Shown here: positions 46,892 through 56,314 of the stretch, in pieces
How the letters are laid out: each line of letters opens with the position of its first letter
Position numbering within the stretch: position 1 is the stretch's first letter
From: Pseudomonas sp. P8_241
GTDB lineage: Bacteria; Pseudomonadota; Gammaproteobacteria; Pseudomonadales; Pseudomonadaceae
NCBI RefSeq assembly: GCF_034008315.1
Contig: NZ_CP125377.1
Location: forward strand, 3,918,001 to 3,982,000
Reading direction: 5' to 3'
Length of the DNA: 64,000 nucleotides
Made by a program: the position numbers and the translations under genes
Notes under the pieces: generated by a model
Seen by the model: only the letters and a program-made list of their open reading frames with translations
Told to the model about the DNA's origin: nothing
Databases searched by the model: none

Positions 46892-48412
46892 TTAGAAGAA
46901 GCCCAGCGGATTGATGTCGTAGCTCACCAGCAGGTTTTTGGTCTGCTGATAGTGATCGAGCATCATCTTGTGATTCTCCCGACCGACGCCGGACTTCTTG
47001 TAACCCCCAAACGCGGCATGCGCCGGGTACAGGTGGTAGCAGTTGGTCCACACGCGCCCGGCCTTGATCGCCCGGCCCATGCGGTAGGCGCGGTTGATGT
47101 CGCGGGTCCACAGGCCAGCGCCGAGGCCGAACTCGCTGTCGTTGGCAATCGCCAGGGCTTCGGCTTCGTCCTTGAAGGTGGTGATACCCACCACCGGGCC
47201 GAAGATTTCTTCCTGGAACACGCGCATCTTGTTATGACCCTTGAGCAGGGTCGGCTGGATGTAATAGCCGCTGGACAGGTCGCCTTCCAGACGTTCGGCC
47301 GCGCCGCCGGTGAGCAACTCGGCGCCCTCCTCCTGGGCAATGGTCAGGTACGAGAGGATCTTGTCGTATTGCTGCTCGGACGCCTGGGCGCCGACCATGG
47401 TCTCGGTGTCCAGCGGGTTGCCGCGCTTGATCTTGACGATCTTCTTCATCACCTGGGCCATGAACGGCTCGTAGATGGATTCCTGGACCAGCGCCCGGGA
47501 TGGGCAGGTGCAGACTTCGCCCTGGTTGAAGAACGCCAGCACCAGACCTTCGGCGGCTTTTTCGATGAACGCAGGTTCGGCGTTCATGATGTCTTCGAAG
47601 AAGATGTTCGGCGACTTGCCGCCCAGCTCGACGGTGCTCGGGATGATGTTCTCGGCGGCGCAATGCATGATGTGCGCGCCCACCGGGGTCGAACCGGTGA
47701 AGGCGATCTTGGCGATGCGCTTGCTGGTAGCCAGGGCTTCGCCGGCTTCGCGACCGAAGCCCTGAACGATGTTCAGCACGCCCGCTGGCAGCAAGTCGGC
47801 GATCAGCTCGGCGAAAACCATGATCGACAGCGGCGTTTGCTCGGCAGGCTTGAGCACGATGCAGTTACCGGCGGCCAGGGCCGGGGCGAGTTTCCAGGCG
47901 GCCATCAGCAGCGGGAAGTTCCACGGAATGATCTGCCCGACCACGCCCAGCGGTTCGTGGAAGTGATAGGCCGTGGTTAGCTCGTTGATCTCGGCAGCGC
48001 CACCTTCCTGAGCGCGGATGCACCCGGCGAAGTAACGGAAATGGTCAGCCGCCAGCGGCACGTCGGCGTTCAGCGTTTCGCGAACGGCTTTGCCGTTGTC
48101 CCAGGTTTCGGTAACGGCGAGCACTTCGAGGTTCTGCTCGATTCGGTCGGCGATTTTCAGCAGCACCAGGGAGCGGTCCTGGGCCGAGGTCTTGCCCCAG
48201 GCATCTGCAGCGGCATGCGCGGCGTCGAGGGCTTTGTCGATGTCGGCGGCGCTGGAGCGCGGGAACTCGGCGATGACTTCACCGTTGACCGGCGAGGTGT
48301 TGGTGAAGTATTCGCCATTGACCGGGGCGACGAACTCGCCGCCGATAAAGTTGCCATAGCGCGGTTTGAAGGTAACAACGGCGCCTGGGGTTCCGGGTTG
48401 TGCGTAGATCAT
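46892..48412 (-). CDS. exaC: NAD-dependent aldehyde dehydrogenase ExaC/PedI
   Basis: 506 aa cytosolic enzyme that oxidises acetaldehyde and other aldehydes formed by the quinoprotein dehydrogenase. NAD site IPWNFPLLM and [11 protein letters not shown] (about 162-170 and 238-248), general base E262 in VELGGKSP and catalytic C301 in [11 protein letters not shown]. The C-terminus [20 protein letters not shown] matches ExaC-type enzymes. It lies between pedH and pqqA, as in known ethanol clusters. Confidence 0.94.
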   Translation of the reverse strand: MIYAQPGTPGAVVTFKPRYGNFIGGEFVAPVNGEYFTNTSPVNGEVIAEFPRSSAADIDKALDAAHAAADAWGKTSAQDRSLVLLKIADRIEQNLEVLAVTETWDNGKAVRETLNADVPLAADHFRYFAGCIRAQEGGAAEINELTTAYHFHEPLGVVGQIIPWNFPLLMAAWKLAPALAAGNCIVLKPAEQTPLSIMVFAELIADLLPAGVLNIVQGFGREAGEALATSKRIAKIAFTGSTPVGAHIMHCAAENIIPSTVELGGKSPNIFFEDIMNAEPAFIEKAAEGLVLAFFNQGEVCTCPSRALVQESIYEPFMAQVMKKIVKIKRGNPLDTETMVGAQASEQQYDKILSYLTIAQEEGAELLTGGAAERLEGDLSSGYYIQPTLLKGHNKMRVFQEEIFGPVVGITTFKDEAEALAIANDSEFGLGAGLWTRDINRAYRMGRAIKAGRVWTNCYHLYPAHAAFGGYKKSGVGRENHKMMLDHYQQTKNLLVSYDINPLGFF

Positions 48413-48470
48413 GGTGGGCCTCTGTCTGGGTCGATGCCCGTCGTGCTGACAGGCGATGAGCCGATACTAG

Positions 48471-48516
48471 AGAGCCCCGCGCGCCAGACGAATGCATCGT
48501 TGGCAGGAGGGGCTCT
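48471..48516 (-). promoter_or_regulatory. 46-bp dyad upstream of exaC
   Basis: Nested inverted repeats around about 48493.5: AGAGCCCC (48471-48478) with GGGGCTCT (48509-48516), GCCA (48483-48486) with TGGC (48501-48504), and an inner ACGA/TCGT pair. It ends 59 nt before the exaC ATG. No T-run follows, so an operator is more likely than a terminator. Confidence 0.55.
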
Positions 48517-48523
48517 CGTTATT

Positions 48524-48610
48524 TAGTAGGAGCCGGCTTGCTGGCGAAGGCGTCTTCATGGGCGATGCATGACTGAAGGGCCTCTTCGCTGGCAAGCCAG
48601 CTCCTACAAG
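48524..48610. repeat. REPIN between exaC and pedH
   Basis: Arms from 48525 (GTAGGAGCCGGCTTGCTGGCGA) to about 48609, between the exaC upstream dyad and the pedH stop. Confidence 0.87.
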
Positions 48611-48625
48611 GTATGTTGCGTACCA

Positions 48626-50401
48626 TCAGTGCTTGGCCACGAGGTCCTTCGGCAGTTTGAAGGTCCAGAGCATGCCGCCCTGGTTGAAGTCCTTCACCCG
48701 CTTGGCCACTTCGCCGCCCCACAGCGGTACCGCGCCGCCCCAGCCGGAGAGCACCGAGACGTACTGTTCGCCGTCCATTTCCCAGGTCACGGGCGAGCCG
48801 AGCACGCCGGACCCGGTCTGGAATTCCCAGACCTTCTCGCCGGTCTTGGCATTGAACGCCTGCAGGAAACCTTCAGGCGTGCCGGTGAACACCAGGTTGC
48901 CCTTGGTGGTCAGCACCCCGCCCCACAGCGGCGCGTAGTTCTTGTGGCGCCAGACTTCCTTGCCGGTTTTCGGATCGATCGCACGCAGCACGCCGATATA
49001 GTCTTCGTTCAGCGGCTTGATGGTGAAACCGGCGCCGAGGAACGCCGCGCCTTTCTTGTAGGCGATGCCTTCGTTCCAGATGTCCATGCCCCATTCGTTG
49101 GATGGCACATAAAACAGCCCGGTGTCTTTGTTGTAGGCCATTGGCATCCAGTTTTTCGCACCAAGGAACGCCGGTGCTACGAAGACCGAACTGCCCTTGA
49201 CCTCAGAGCCCGGGGCACCGGGACGGCTGGCTTCGTTGTAGATCGGCCGGCCGGTTTTATCCAGGCCGGTGGCCCAGGTGATCTTGTCCACGAACGGGAA
49301 GCCACGGATGAATTTGCCGTTGGTGCGATCCAGCACGTAGAAGAAACCGTTGCGGTCGGCAGTGGCTGCCGCCTTGATTTCCTTGCCACCTTCGCTGTAG
49401 TTGAACGACACCAGTTCGTTCACGCCGTCGTAGTCCCAACCGTCGTGCGGCGTGCTCTGGAAGTGCCATTTGATGGTGCCATCGTCCGGGTTGAGCGCCA
49501 GGCGCGACGAAGAGTAGAGGTTATCGCCAGGGCGCAGGTGCGAGTTCCACGGCGCCGGGTTACCGGTACCGAACAGCAGCAGGTTGGTTTCCGGGTCGTA
49601 GTAACCGCCAAGCCAAGGGGCTGCGCCGCCGGTTTTCCAGAGATCGCCCGGCCAGGTCTTGCCCACCTCGCCGCCGGAGATACCGTTCTCCACCGCTTTG
49701 CCGTCCTTGTAGACGAAGCCCATGTGGCCTTCGACCGTTGGACGGGTCCACAGCAGATCGCCGTTTTTCGGGTCATAGGCTTCGATCTTGCCCACCACAC
49801 CGAACTCGCCACCGGCCACGCCGGTAATCAGCTTGCCGTTGATCACCAGCGGCGCGGCACTGATCGAGTAACCTTCCTTGTGGTCGGCGACTTTCTTGCT
49901 CCACACCACCTTGCCGGTGTCCTTGTTCAACGCCACGAGCTTGGCGTCGAGGGTGCCGAAAATCACCAGGTCGCCATACAGCGCGACGCCACGGTTGATC
50001 ACGTCACAGCACGGACGGATGTCATCCGGCAGGCGCGCATCGTATTGCCAGAGTTTCTTGCCGGTGCGTGCGTCCACGGCAAACACCCGCGAGTAGGACC
50101 CGGTCATGTACATCACGCCGTCCTTGACCATCGGCTGCGCCTGCTGGCCGCGCTGCTTTTCGCCGCCGAAGGAAAACGCCCACGCCGGGCGCAGCTCCTT
50201 GACGTTGTCGACGTTGAGAATGTCCAGCGGGCTGTAGCGCTGCCCCTGGACACCCAGGCCATTGGTCACGACCTGTTCGGGGTTTTTCGGGTCCTGGAGA
50301 ATGTCCTGGTCGGAAACCCCGGCCAATGCCTGGCCGGACAACAGCATGGCACTGAGCAGCAGGCTCAAGACGAAGGGCTGGCGACGTGCGGGTTGGGTCA
50401 T
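48626..50401 (-). CDS. pedH: PQQ-dependent alcohol dehydrogenase, lanthanide (PedH) type
   Basis: 591 aa periplasmic quinoprotein with a signal peptide cut near residue 27 (SGQALA/G). Eight-bladed propeller; vicinal disulfide C131-C132 (IRPCCDV); metal and PQQ ligands E199 (AGGEFG), N281 (GTGNPAPWN) and catalytic D323. Two residues on stands D325 ([11 protein letters not shown], codon 49427-49429). Calcium enzymes such as ExaA have Ser there (WDFSGNNE), MxaF has Ala; Asp is the mark of lanthanide-dependent XoxF/PedH enzymes. Oxidises primary alcohols and aldehydes. Electrons likely go to PedF. Confidence 0.92.
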   Translation of the reverse strand: MTQPARRQPFVLSLLLSAMLLSGQALAGVSDQDILQDPKNPEQVVTNGLGVQGQRYSPLDILNVDNVKELRPAWAFSFGGEKQRGQQAQPMVKDGVMYMTGSYSRVFAVDARTGKKLWQYDARLPDDIRPCCDVINRGVALYGDLVIFGTLDAKLVALNKDTGKVVWSKKVADHKEGYSISAAPLVINGKLITGVAGGEFGVVGKIEAYDPKNGDLLWTRPTVEGHMGFVYKDGKAVENGISGGEVGKTWPGDLWKTGGAAPWLGGYYDPETNLLLFGTGNPAPWNSHLRPGDNLYSSSRLALNPDDGTIKWHFQSTPHDGWDYDGVNELVSFNYSEGGKEIKAAATADRNGFFYVLDRTNGKFIRGFPFVDKITWATGLDKTGRPIYNEASRPGAPGSEVKGSSVFVAPAFLGAKNWMPMAYNKDTGLFYVPSNEWGMDIWNEGIAYKKGAAFLGAGFTIKPLNEDYIGVLRAIDPKTGKEVWRHKNYAPLWGGVLTTKGNLVFTGTPEGFLQAFNAKTGEKVWEFQTGSGVLGSPVTWEMDGEQYVSVLSGWGGAVPLWGGEVAKRVKDFNQGGMLWTFKLPKDLVAKH

Positions 50402-50693
50402 GACGGCTTCCTCTGCGGATTTTTGTTATGTCCGGATAATTGTCCCGGTCTGATGCAGATTCTTGGGCGCCGCCGCGCTGGCAACAATTGCCCGCAATGA
50501 GGAGATTGCTAGTTCCTTGGTACAGGTTCGGGTGAGATGGACGCGAGATTTTGTGAACGGCGCCGCCCCCCTGTAGGAGCGAGCCTGCTCGCGAAAAACG
50601 TCAGAGCACCGCGTTCATCCAGGCAGCTTGCGTTATCGTTGACGTCCATCGTCGGAACGCCGCCCGGAGCAGGCTCGCGCCTACAGAAAAGCA
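50402..50693. other. pedH upstream region
   Basis: Contains a near-palindrome GGCAACAATTGCC (50480-50492) and CCTTGGTAC (about 50515-50523), also seen at 54053-54060. A REPIN (50571-50686) fills the distal part. The pedH promoter should lie in 50420-50570; no clear sigma-factor boxes were recognised. Confidence 0.4.
50571..50686. repeat. REPIN, GAGCGAGCCTGCTCGCGA family
   Basis: Left arm at 50571-50594, right arm at about 50664-50686, with a longer spacer than the others. Lies just after the stop of the metallohydrolase gene. Confidence 0.82.
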
Positions 50694-51632
50694 TCATTTG
50701 CCGGCACTGGAATCCACCCGCGTCATCCGCTCGCGCTCGTAGCGCGGGTACAGATGGCTGACGCTGCGGATCAGTTCATAACGGGTAAGGTTGATCCCGG
50801 CAAAACGCTCAGGGATGGGGCTGCGGATCATCTCGGCCATGTCGCTGCCATTGGCGGCTCCGTCGCGCATGAGCTGATCGAGCCAGGTCAGGTAATCGCG
50901 CATTTGCTCGAAGGGTTGCCGGTCGCTGGCCACCGGCCCATGACCCGGCACGACCAGCGTCCAGGGCAAGCCCTGCAAGGTGGCGATGTCCGCCAGCCAC
51001 ACTGACAGCCCAGGGCTGTTGGGCGTGGTCAGCGCCCGCTGATAAAACACCAGGTCCCCGGCAAACAGCACGCCGGTTTGCTGGTCGAGAATAGCCAGAT
51101 CCGCGCCCGTATGCCCACCCAGGCTCAGCAAGCGCAAATCATGATCCCCAAAACTTTTCACACCGGGCGTCAGTGTCTGGGTCGGCAACACCACTTCGGT
51201 GCCACGCATCCAGTCCCCGACCATCCGGTACATATTCTCGGCCATCGCATCGCCTTGCTGATGCAACAGCTCGGTGGTGCCGGCCAACGCGCCGATCGGC
51301 ACGTCGCTGAAGGCTTGATTGCCCAGTACATGGTCCGGGTGGTGATGGGTCAGCAAGACCTCGATCACCGGCTTGTCGGTGGTGGCGGCAATCGCTTTGC
51401 GCATCGCTTCGCCATAGCGCTTCGACGACCCGGTGTCGATCACCACCACGCCGCGTTCAGTGACGATGAACGCGGTGTTGACGATGTTGCCGCCATTGGC
51501 CTTGGCGAAATTATCCGTGCTGCCTTCCAGCAGCCAGGTGTCCCGGGCGATCTGCCGGGGCTTGAGCGAATACTCGAGATCGGCCAGGGCCGTCAGACTG
51601 ACGCTCAGCACCATCAACAGGATCCAGCGCAT
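50694..51632 (-). CDS. Quinoprotein relay zinc metallohydrolase
   Basis: 312 aa from ATG at 51632 (AAGGAG 6 nt upstream). Signal peptide MRWILLMVLSVSLTALA. Metallo-beta-lactamase fold with the zinc motif LLTHHHPDHVLGNQ near residue 95, GGHTGADLAILDQQTGVLFA near 170 and VPGHGP near 226. Known family: SoxH-related hydrolase that always accompanies PQQ dehydrogenases. Its reaction is unknown. It starts 16 nt after the SoxYZ-like gene. Confidence 0.85.
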   Translation of the reverse strand: MRWILLMVLSVSLTALADLEYSLKPRQIARDTWLLEGSTDNFAKANGGNIVNTAFIVTERGVVVIDTGSSKRYGEAMRKAIAATTDKPVIEVLLTHHHPDHVLGNQAFSDVPIGALAGTTELLHQQGDAMAENMYRMVGDWMRGTEVVLPTQTLTPGVKSFGDHDLRLLSLGGHTGADLAILDQQTGVLFAGDLVFYQRALTTPNSPGLSVWLADIATLQGLPWTLVVPGHGPVASDRQPFEQMRDYLTWLDQLMRDGAANGSDMAEMIRSPIPERFAGINLTRYELIRSVSHLYPRYERERMTRVDSSAGK

Positions 51633-51648
51633 GCCACGCTCCTTGGGG

Positions 51649-52410
51649 TCAGGGGATCGACGCATCGAACTCATTGCCGCTGTTGTCCCGTAATAACAGG
51701 CGTGTTTGCCCTGCCCCTTCGATATCGAAGGCCAGGTTGGGGTTTTCGCTGACGGCGGGAAAGAGCTCCAGCCGGGCCAGCACTTGCTCGTTGTGGTCGC
51801 GCAGTTCGGCGTGGTTGATGAAGAATTCCGGAATGCCGCTGACCATGCCGTTGTCCATGGGATGCGCCACCTGCAACCGCAATCGGCTCAATTCGCCACG
51901 GGGATAACGACCGCCCAGCACTTCGCCGATGTGTTCTTCCCAGCCCGGTTGAGTGCGCACCACACTCGGCGCGGTGCAGCCGCCACCCGCCGCGTCAATC
52001 AGGGTCGAACCGACATGCCACACGCCGTCACGGGTCAACACCGCCGCGCGCAAGGGCGTGGTCTGTTCGATGCGAATGCGCAATGACAGCCAGGGCAAAA
52101 CCGAATGCAGCGGCTGGAAGTCGACGATTTTCGGCAATGGGTTGAGCTCTGCCCAGGCGAGGATCCTCACCACCTCGCCCTTGAACGCACGGGCATCGAT
52201 TTCCAACGGCACCTGCCGGGCATCTTCGGCAAATGGCGGCGCCAGCAGCTTGACCCGCTCGTCGAAAACGAACGGCGCATTGCCCAAAAATTGCTGTTGA
52301 TAGAACGTCCACATCACCGACGGCACCGGGTCTTTACCGGAATCCATAGCGTTAGCCTGTGCCGCCAGGCTGAGCCAGCAGGCCAACAGACAACTCCCTC
52401 GCCATTTCAT
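51649..52410 (-). CDS. Quinoprotein-associated SoxYZ-like carrier protein
   Basis: 253 aa exported protein; signal peptide ends near AAQANA. N-terminal SoxY-like half with DAAGGGCTAPS, whose Cys stands where SoxY carries its thiol-linked cargo near the end of its domain, and a SoxZ-like C-terminal half (HPMDNG, FFINHAEL, LELFPAVSENP). It is a natural SoxY-SoxZ fusion found only with PQQ dehydrogenases. Role unproven; perhaps carries a reactive intermediate for the neighbouring hydrolase. Confidence 0.85.
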   Translation of the reverse strand: MKWRGSCLLACWLSLAAQANAMDSGKDPVPSVMWTFYQQQFLGNAPFVFDERVKLLAPPFAEDARQVPLEIDARAFKGEVVRILAWAELNPLPKIVDFQPLHSVLPWLSLRIRIEQTTPLRAAVLTRDGVWHVGSTLIDAAGGGCTAPSVVRTQPGWEEHIGEVLGGRYPRGELSRLRLQVAHPMDNGMVSGIPEFFINHAELRDHNEQVLARLELFPAVSENPNLAFDIEGAGQTRLLLRDNSGNEFDASIP

Positions 52411-52420
52411 CGCCTGCTCC

Positions 52421-53296
52421 TTATTGATACATCTCGGGCACGTCGTAACGCAGGCCGTAATGGCCGTAGATGGTTTTCACCGAACCCTCGCGGATCAGTG
52501 CTTCGAGCGCTTCTTCCACGGCATAGGCCAGTTGCCGGTTGCTTTCGTGCACCGCCATGCCGATTTCCCAGAGCTGCTTGCCCATGTTCGGATAGGCATT
52601 CTCCGCCAGTGCCACCTGCGGGTCGGCCGCTTCATGGACTTGCCAGTCGATTTCACCGCGCATGGCCATCACCGCGTCGACCTCACCGGCCTTCATCGCG
52701 GCAAACGCCTGTGGCACGCCGGGATAGTGATGGGTCTTGCCGGCGAGCATTCCGTTGAACACCGAAGTCAGGTAGAACGACGGCACACTGTCGACTTCAA
52801 CGCCAATCGGGTGATGTTCGAACACCGCGACGCTGGCGACCTTGTCCAGCCGCCGGCGGTCATAGGCCACCTGCCATTGCTCGGTCTGGTACGGACCGAA
52901 CATCACCACATGGCCGTTTACCAACTCGCCCAACTCGTTGCGCTTCTGCGCGTAATCATGGTCGTAGGGCACGCGCATCATCAGGTCGGCCAGTTGCTGG
53001 TTGTGCAAGGCACTCGCCCGCCAGATGTAATCGCGCAGATCGTCGTCGAGCTTTTCCCCGGCCGGCGCCCAGATCAGCGTCAACCGCACGCCGAGCGCCC
53101 TGGCCAAGGCCTCGGCGAGTTCGACATCGACGCCCCGGGGCTGCCCGGCACTTTCAAAACTGTAGGGGGCAAAGTCCTTGTAGACCGCCACCTTCAGTTC
53201 CCCGGCGGCGATCATTTCGTCGTAGTTGCGAACCTGCGCCTGCGCCGCCTGGCAGCACAGCCACACAGCGCTGATCAACACCGCGAGCAGGTGCAT
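52421..53296 (-). CDS. Quinoprotein-associated periplasmic solute-binding protein
   Basis: 291 aa, signal peptide ending near CQAAQAQ. Type 3 periplasmic binding fold: AAGELKVAVYKDFAPYSFE at the front, then GVDVELAEALARALGVRLTL, and MKAGEVDAVMAMRGEIDWQV in the second lobe. The MoxJ/XoxJ-like group lies beside PQQ dehydrogenases and is thought to help them fold or receive cofactor or metal. 3 nt separate it from pedF. For a PedH-type enzyme, help with the lanthanide is a reasonable guess. Confidence 0.85.
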   Translation of the reverse strand: MHLLAVLISAVWLCCQAAQAQVRNYDEMIAAGELKVAVYKDFAPYSFESAGQPRGVDVELAEALARALGVRLTLIWAPAGEKLDDDLRDYIWRASALHNQQLADLMMRVPYDHDYAQKRNELGELVNGHVVMFGPYQTEQWQVAYDRRRLDKVASVAVFEHHPIGVEVDSVPSFYLTSVFNGMLAGKTHHYPGVPQAFAAMKAGEVDAVMAMRGEIDWQVHEAADPQVALAENAYPNMGKQLWEIGMAVHESNRQLAYAVEEALEALIREGSVKTIYGHYGLRYDVPEMYQ

Positions 53297-53299
53297 GGG

Positions 53300-53761
53300 T
53301 CACTCCTCGACGCGGACAGTGTCCAGATAGGTGCGCACCGCCCACAGGGCTTCCTGGCTCAGGTAGTCAGCCATTTTCGGCATGTACACCCGACCGTCGC
53401 GCACCGCGCCATGGCGCACTCGCTCAACGAACCACTCATCGCCTGACTCACCGACATCGAGCATGCGCAAATCGGGGGCGATGCCACCGGATTTGGCTTC
53501 CAGGCCATGACAGGCCGCGCAGTTCTGGGTGTAGGCCGAAGCACCGATTTCCACGGCTTTGTCGTGTTCCGGGGTGGTGCGATACGGGTTCACCGCCGCC
53601 CAGCCATCGGCATCGAGCTGCACCCCTGCGTCCTTGATCGGGGTAAGGCCCTGGGTGGCCACGGCTTGTGGGACCACATTGCCATGAGCCCAGACAGAAC
53701 CTGTGGTGATCAAACTGGCCAATAGCCCGGTCACGAGCAAGGCGTTGCGTATTGTTGTCAT
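53300..53761 (-). CDS. pedF: Cytochrome c550 PedF/ExaB
   Basis: 153 aa periplasmic cytochrome. Signal peptide cut near SVWA/HG, single heme motif CAACH near residue 87 and axial Met in YMPKMADYL near 130. It takes electrons from the PQQ dehydrogenase and passes them to the oxidase. The downstream genes are the binding protein, SoxYZ-like carrier and metallohydrolase in one run. In P. putida a calcium enzyme (pedE) lies next to this gene; here it is absent. Confidence 0.93.
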   Translation of the reverse strand: MTTIRNALLVTGLLASLITTGSVWAHGNVVPQAVATQGLTPIKDAGVQLDADGWAAVNPYRTTPEHDKAVEIGASAYTQNCAACHGLEAKSGGIAPDLRMLDVGESGDEWFVERVRHGAVRDGRVYMPKMADYLSQEALWAVRTYLDTVRVEE

Positions 53762-53817
53762 TGTTATGCCCTCTGGATTGCACGCAAAACCTCTTGGCAG
53801 AGGCTATGGCAGCCATC

Positions 53818-53982
53818 TTAGAAAGCCTTGCGCACAGGCCCCATGCTGCTTTGGTGGCCGCTATCTACTCCCTTGGTCGTAGGGCGATCGTTGGACACGG
53901 GACGCGGGCCGTGGAGCCGGTCGACGCCGATCAGGGTCAGGATCAGCAAGAACGGCAGGAGCAGTGCTTTGACGATACGCAT
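53818..53982 (-). CDS. Small membrane/secreted protein upstream of pedF
   Basis: 54 aa from ATG at 53982 with a strong ribosome site GGAGGGG 7 nt upstream. MRIVKALLLPFLLILTLIGV is a basic start followed by one hydrophobic helix, then a polar tail (RLHGPRPVSNDRPTTKGVDS, ending MGPVRKAF). It ends 56 nt before pedF and is probably first in that operon. No family recognised. It may be a membrane anchor or small partner of the cytochrome. Confidence 0.6.
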   Translation of the reverse strand: MRIVKALLLPFLLILTLIGVDRLHGPRPVSNDRPTTKGVDSGHQSSMGPVRKAF

Positions 53983-54003
53983 GGTCAATCCCCTCCAGAT
54001 CAA

Positions 54004-54139
54004 TGGCCGTGGTTGCCCATGCTAGAACCGAGCCGTACTTGACGAGCTACTACCTTGGTATTGGCCGTTCGGTACTTTCTGCATATTTGCACTGCACCAA
54101 AGGCTTCATAAGCTGGCGCTATCGGTCATGGAGAGCCTT
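54004..54139. promoter_or_regulatory. Divergent promoter region, pedF operon and ABC operon
   Basis: Contains TACCTTGGTA (54051-54060), a 4-2-4 palindrome within CTACTACCTTGGTATTGG, and GTACTT repeats at 54035 and 54072. A likely site for the AgmR-type regulator encoded downstream; exact boxes not identified. Confidence 0.45.
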
Positions 54140-55324
54140 ATGCGCCAGCTTGCCCCTTACGCCTTGATTTACCTGCTGGCGATTGCCTGCGCCGCCGGCC
54201 TGGCTACCCAGAGCCAGGCCGCCGATGCGCCCTTGCAGGTGCGGATCGGCTACCTGGGTTATCGCCCCGACCCCGGCCCGCTGCTGTCGAATGTCATCCC
54301 CGAGCCCAGCGATGCCGGGCTGCGCGGTGCCGACCTGGCGATCACCGACAGCAACAGCACCGGGCGTTTTCTCAACCACGGCTACAGCCTGGTCAGCGCC
54401 AGCGTCGACAGCCCCGAGGCCTTGCTCGATGCAGCAAAGGCGCAACATGAACAAGGCCTGCGCCTGTTTGTGGTGAATGCGCCCGCGACCAGCCTGCGCC
54501 AATTGAGTGCGGCGCTGCCCGATAGTCTGCTGTTCAATGCCGGCAGCCCCGACGACAGCCTGCGCACCACCGATTGCCTGCCAAACGTGCTGCACACCTT
54601 GCCGAGCCGGGCGATGATCGCCGATGCGCTGGCGCAGTTTCTGGTGGTGCGCAAATGGCAGCGTGCACTGCTGATCGTCGGCCCGACCCCGGACGACCAA
54701 GCCTATGCCGCCGCCCTGCGCCGCGCCGCCAAGCGCTTCGGCTTGCAACTGGTAGCGGAAAAACCCTGGAGTTTTGATAACGACCAACGCCGCAGCGCCC
54801 AGGCCGACATGCCGCTGTTCACCCAGACCGCCGAGTACGACGTAGTGCTGGTGGCCGACGAACGCGGCGACTTCGGCGAATACGTGCCCTACCAGACCTG
54901 GTACCCGCGTCCGGTCGCCGGCACGCAGGGCCTGACCCCGGTGGGTTGGCACAAGACCGTGGAAACCTACGGCGCCGCGCAACTGCAAAAACGCTTCGAA
55001 GCCCTCGCGGGACGCTGGATGAATGACCGCGATTTCGCCGCGTGGATCGCCGTGCGCAGCATCGCCAGTGCCGTGAGCAAACTGCGCCAGGCGGAGCCTA
55101 TGGCGATCCGTACGCTTGAAATCAGCGATCAACTGCCGCTCGACGGTTTCAAAGGCCGCAAGCTCAGCTATCGGCCGTGGAACGGCCAGTTGCGCCAGCC
55201 AATTCCCATCGTCCAGCCCCGGGCGTTGGTCAGTACGTCACCGCAGGACGGCTTTCTGCACCCCTTCAACGAGATGGACAGCCTGGGTTACGACAAGCCC
55301 GAGGTCAGCTGCCGCTTTCCCTGA
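54140..55324 (+). CDS. PQQ-associated ABC transporter substrate-binding protein
   Basis: 394 aa from ATG at 54140 (GGAG 8 nt upstream; an ATG at 54128 is weaker). Signal peptide ends near QSQAAD. Type 1 periplasmic binding fold of the branched-chain amino acid sort, known only from PQQ alcohol clusters (the PQQ_ABC_bind family). It begins VRIGYLGYRPDPGPLLSNV and carries DYVVL-type strand YDVVLVADERGDFGEYVPYQ near 235. First gene of a five-gene set with the propeller, ATPase, permease and CxxxCW proteins. Ligand unknown. Confidence 0.85.
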   Translation: MRQLAPYALIYLLAIACAAGLATQSQAADAPLQVRIGYLGYRPDPGPLLSNVIPEPSDAGLRGADLAITDSNSTGRFLNHGYSLVSASVDSPEALLDAAKAQHEQGLRLFVVNAPATSLRQLSAALPDSLLFNAGSPDDSLRTTDCLPNVLHTLPSRAMIADALAQFLVVRKWQRALLIVGPTPDDQAYAAALRRAAKRFGLQLVAEKPWSFDNDQRRSAQADMPLFTQTAEYDVVLVADERGDFGEYVPYQTWYPRPVAGTQGLTPVGWHKTVETYGAAQLQKRFEALAGRWMNDRDFAAWIAVRSIASAVSKLRQAEPMAIRTLEISDQLPLDGFKGRKLSYRPWNGQLRQPIPIVQPRALVSTSPQDGFLHPFNEMDSLGYDKPEVSCRFP

Positions 55325-55354
55325 TCCGATAACCAAAACGATAAGGAAACTGCC

Positions 55355-56314
55355 ATGCGCCGCACCCTGCTTTCATGCGCCCTGCTCCTCGCCGCCGGCC
55401 ATGCCGTTGCCAGCACGGCCTGGGTCTCCAACGAAAAGGACAACAACCTGAGCCTGATCGACCTGCAGACCCTGCAAGTCACCGACACCCTGCCCGTCGG
55501 CCAGCGTCCCCGCGGCTTGTTGCTGTCCCATGACAATAAGCTGCTGTACATCTGCGCCAGTGACTCGGACCGGGTCCAGGTGATGGACGTGGCCACGCGC
55601 AAGATCATCAAGGAGCTGCCTTCGGGCAAAGACCCCGAGCAATTTGCCCTGCACCCCAATAACCGCTGGTTGTACGTTTCCAACGAAGACGATGCGCTGG
55701 TCACGGTGATCGACACAGAGACCTCCAAGGTGCTCGGCCAGATCAACGTCGGCGTCGAACCCGAGGGCATGGCCGTCAGCCCTGACGGCAAGTGGGCGGT
55801 CAATACCAGCGAAACCACCAACATGCTGCACTGGATCGACACCAGCACCCAGACCCTGGCCGACAGCACCCTGGTGGACCAACGCCCACGCTTTGTCGAA
55901 TTCTCCCCCAACGGTGCTCAGCTCTGGGCCTCGGCGGAAATCGGCGGCACTGTGACCATTCTCGATGTCGCCAGTCGCAATGTACTCAAGACGCTGACCT
56001 TCCAGATCAAGGGCGTGCATCCGGACAAGGTCCAGCCGGTGGGCATCAAGCTCAGCGCCGATGGCAAATACGGCTTCGTCGCCCTCGGCCCGGCCAACCA
56101 TGTGGCGGTGATCGATGCCAAGACCTTCGAGATTATCGATTACCTGCTGGTGGGTCGACGGGTCTGGCAGATGGCGTTCACCCCGGATCAAAAGCAACTG
56201 CTCGCCACCAATGGGGTCAGCGGCGATGTCTCGGTGATCGATGTCGACAGCCTCAAGGTCAGCAAGTCTGTGAAGGTTGGGCGCTACCCTTGGGGCGTGG
56301 TGGTGACACCATGA
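55355..56314 (+). CDS. PQQ-associated beta-propeller (YVTN) protein
   Basis: 319 aa exported protein; signal peptide ends near AVA/S. Seven repeats of the YVTN type run through the chain: GQRPRGLLLSHDNKLLYI, GKDPEQFALHPNNRWLYV, GVEPEGMAVSPDGKWAV and VGRRVWQMAFTPDQKQLLA. It sits between the binding protein and the ABC ATPase genes; its stop overlaps the ATPase ATG by 4 nt. It may be a periplasmic platform for the dehydrogenase or transporter. No enzymatic motif seen. Confidence 0.87.
   Translation: MRRTLLSCALLLAAGHAVASTAWVSNEKDNNLSLIDLQTLQVTDTLPVGQRPRGLLLSHDNKLLYICASDSDRVQVMDVATRKIIKELPSGKDPEQFALHPNNRWLYVSNEDDALVTVIDTETSKVLGQINVGVEPEGMAVSPDGKWAVNTSETTNMLHWIDTSTQTLADSTLVDQRPRFVEFSPNGAQLWASAEIGGTVTILDVASRNVLKTLTFQIKGVHPDKVQPVGIKLSADGKYGFVALGPANHVAVIDAKTFEIIDYLLVGRRVWQMAFTPDQKQLLATNGVSGDVSVIDVDSLKVSKSVKVGRYPWGVVVTP

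Noticed and set aside
48626..50401. Calcium-type ethanol dehydrogenase ExaA/PedE
   Set aside because: Overall likeness suggests exaA at first, but the residue two after the catalytic Asp is Asp325, not Ser, so the lanthanide PedH type fits better.
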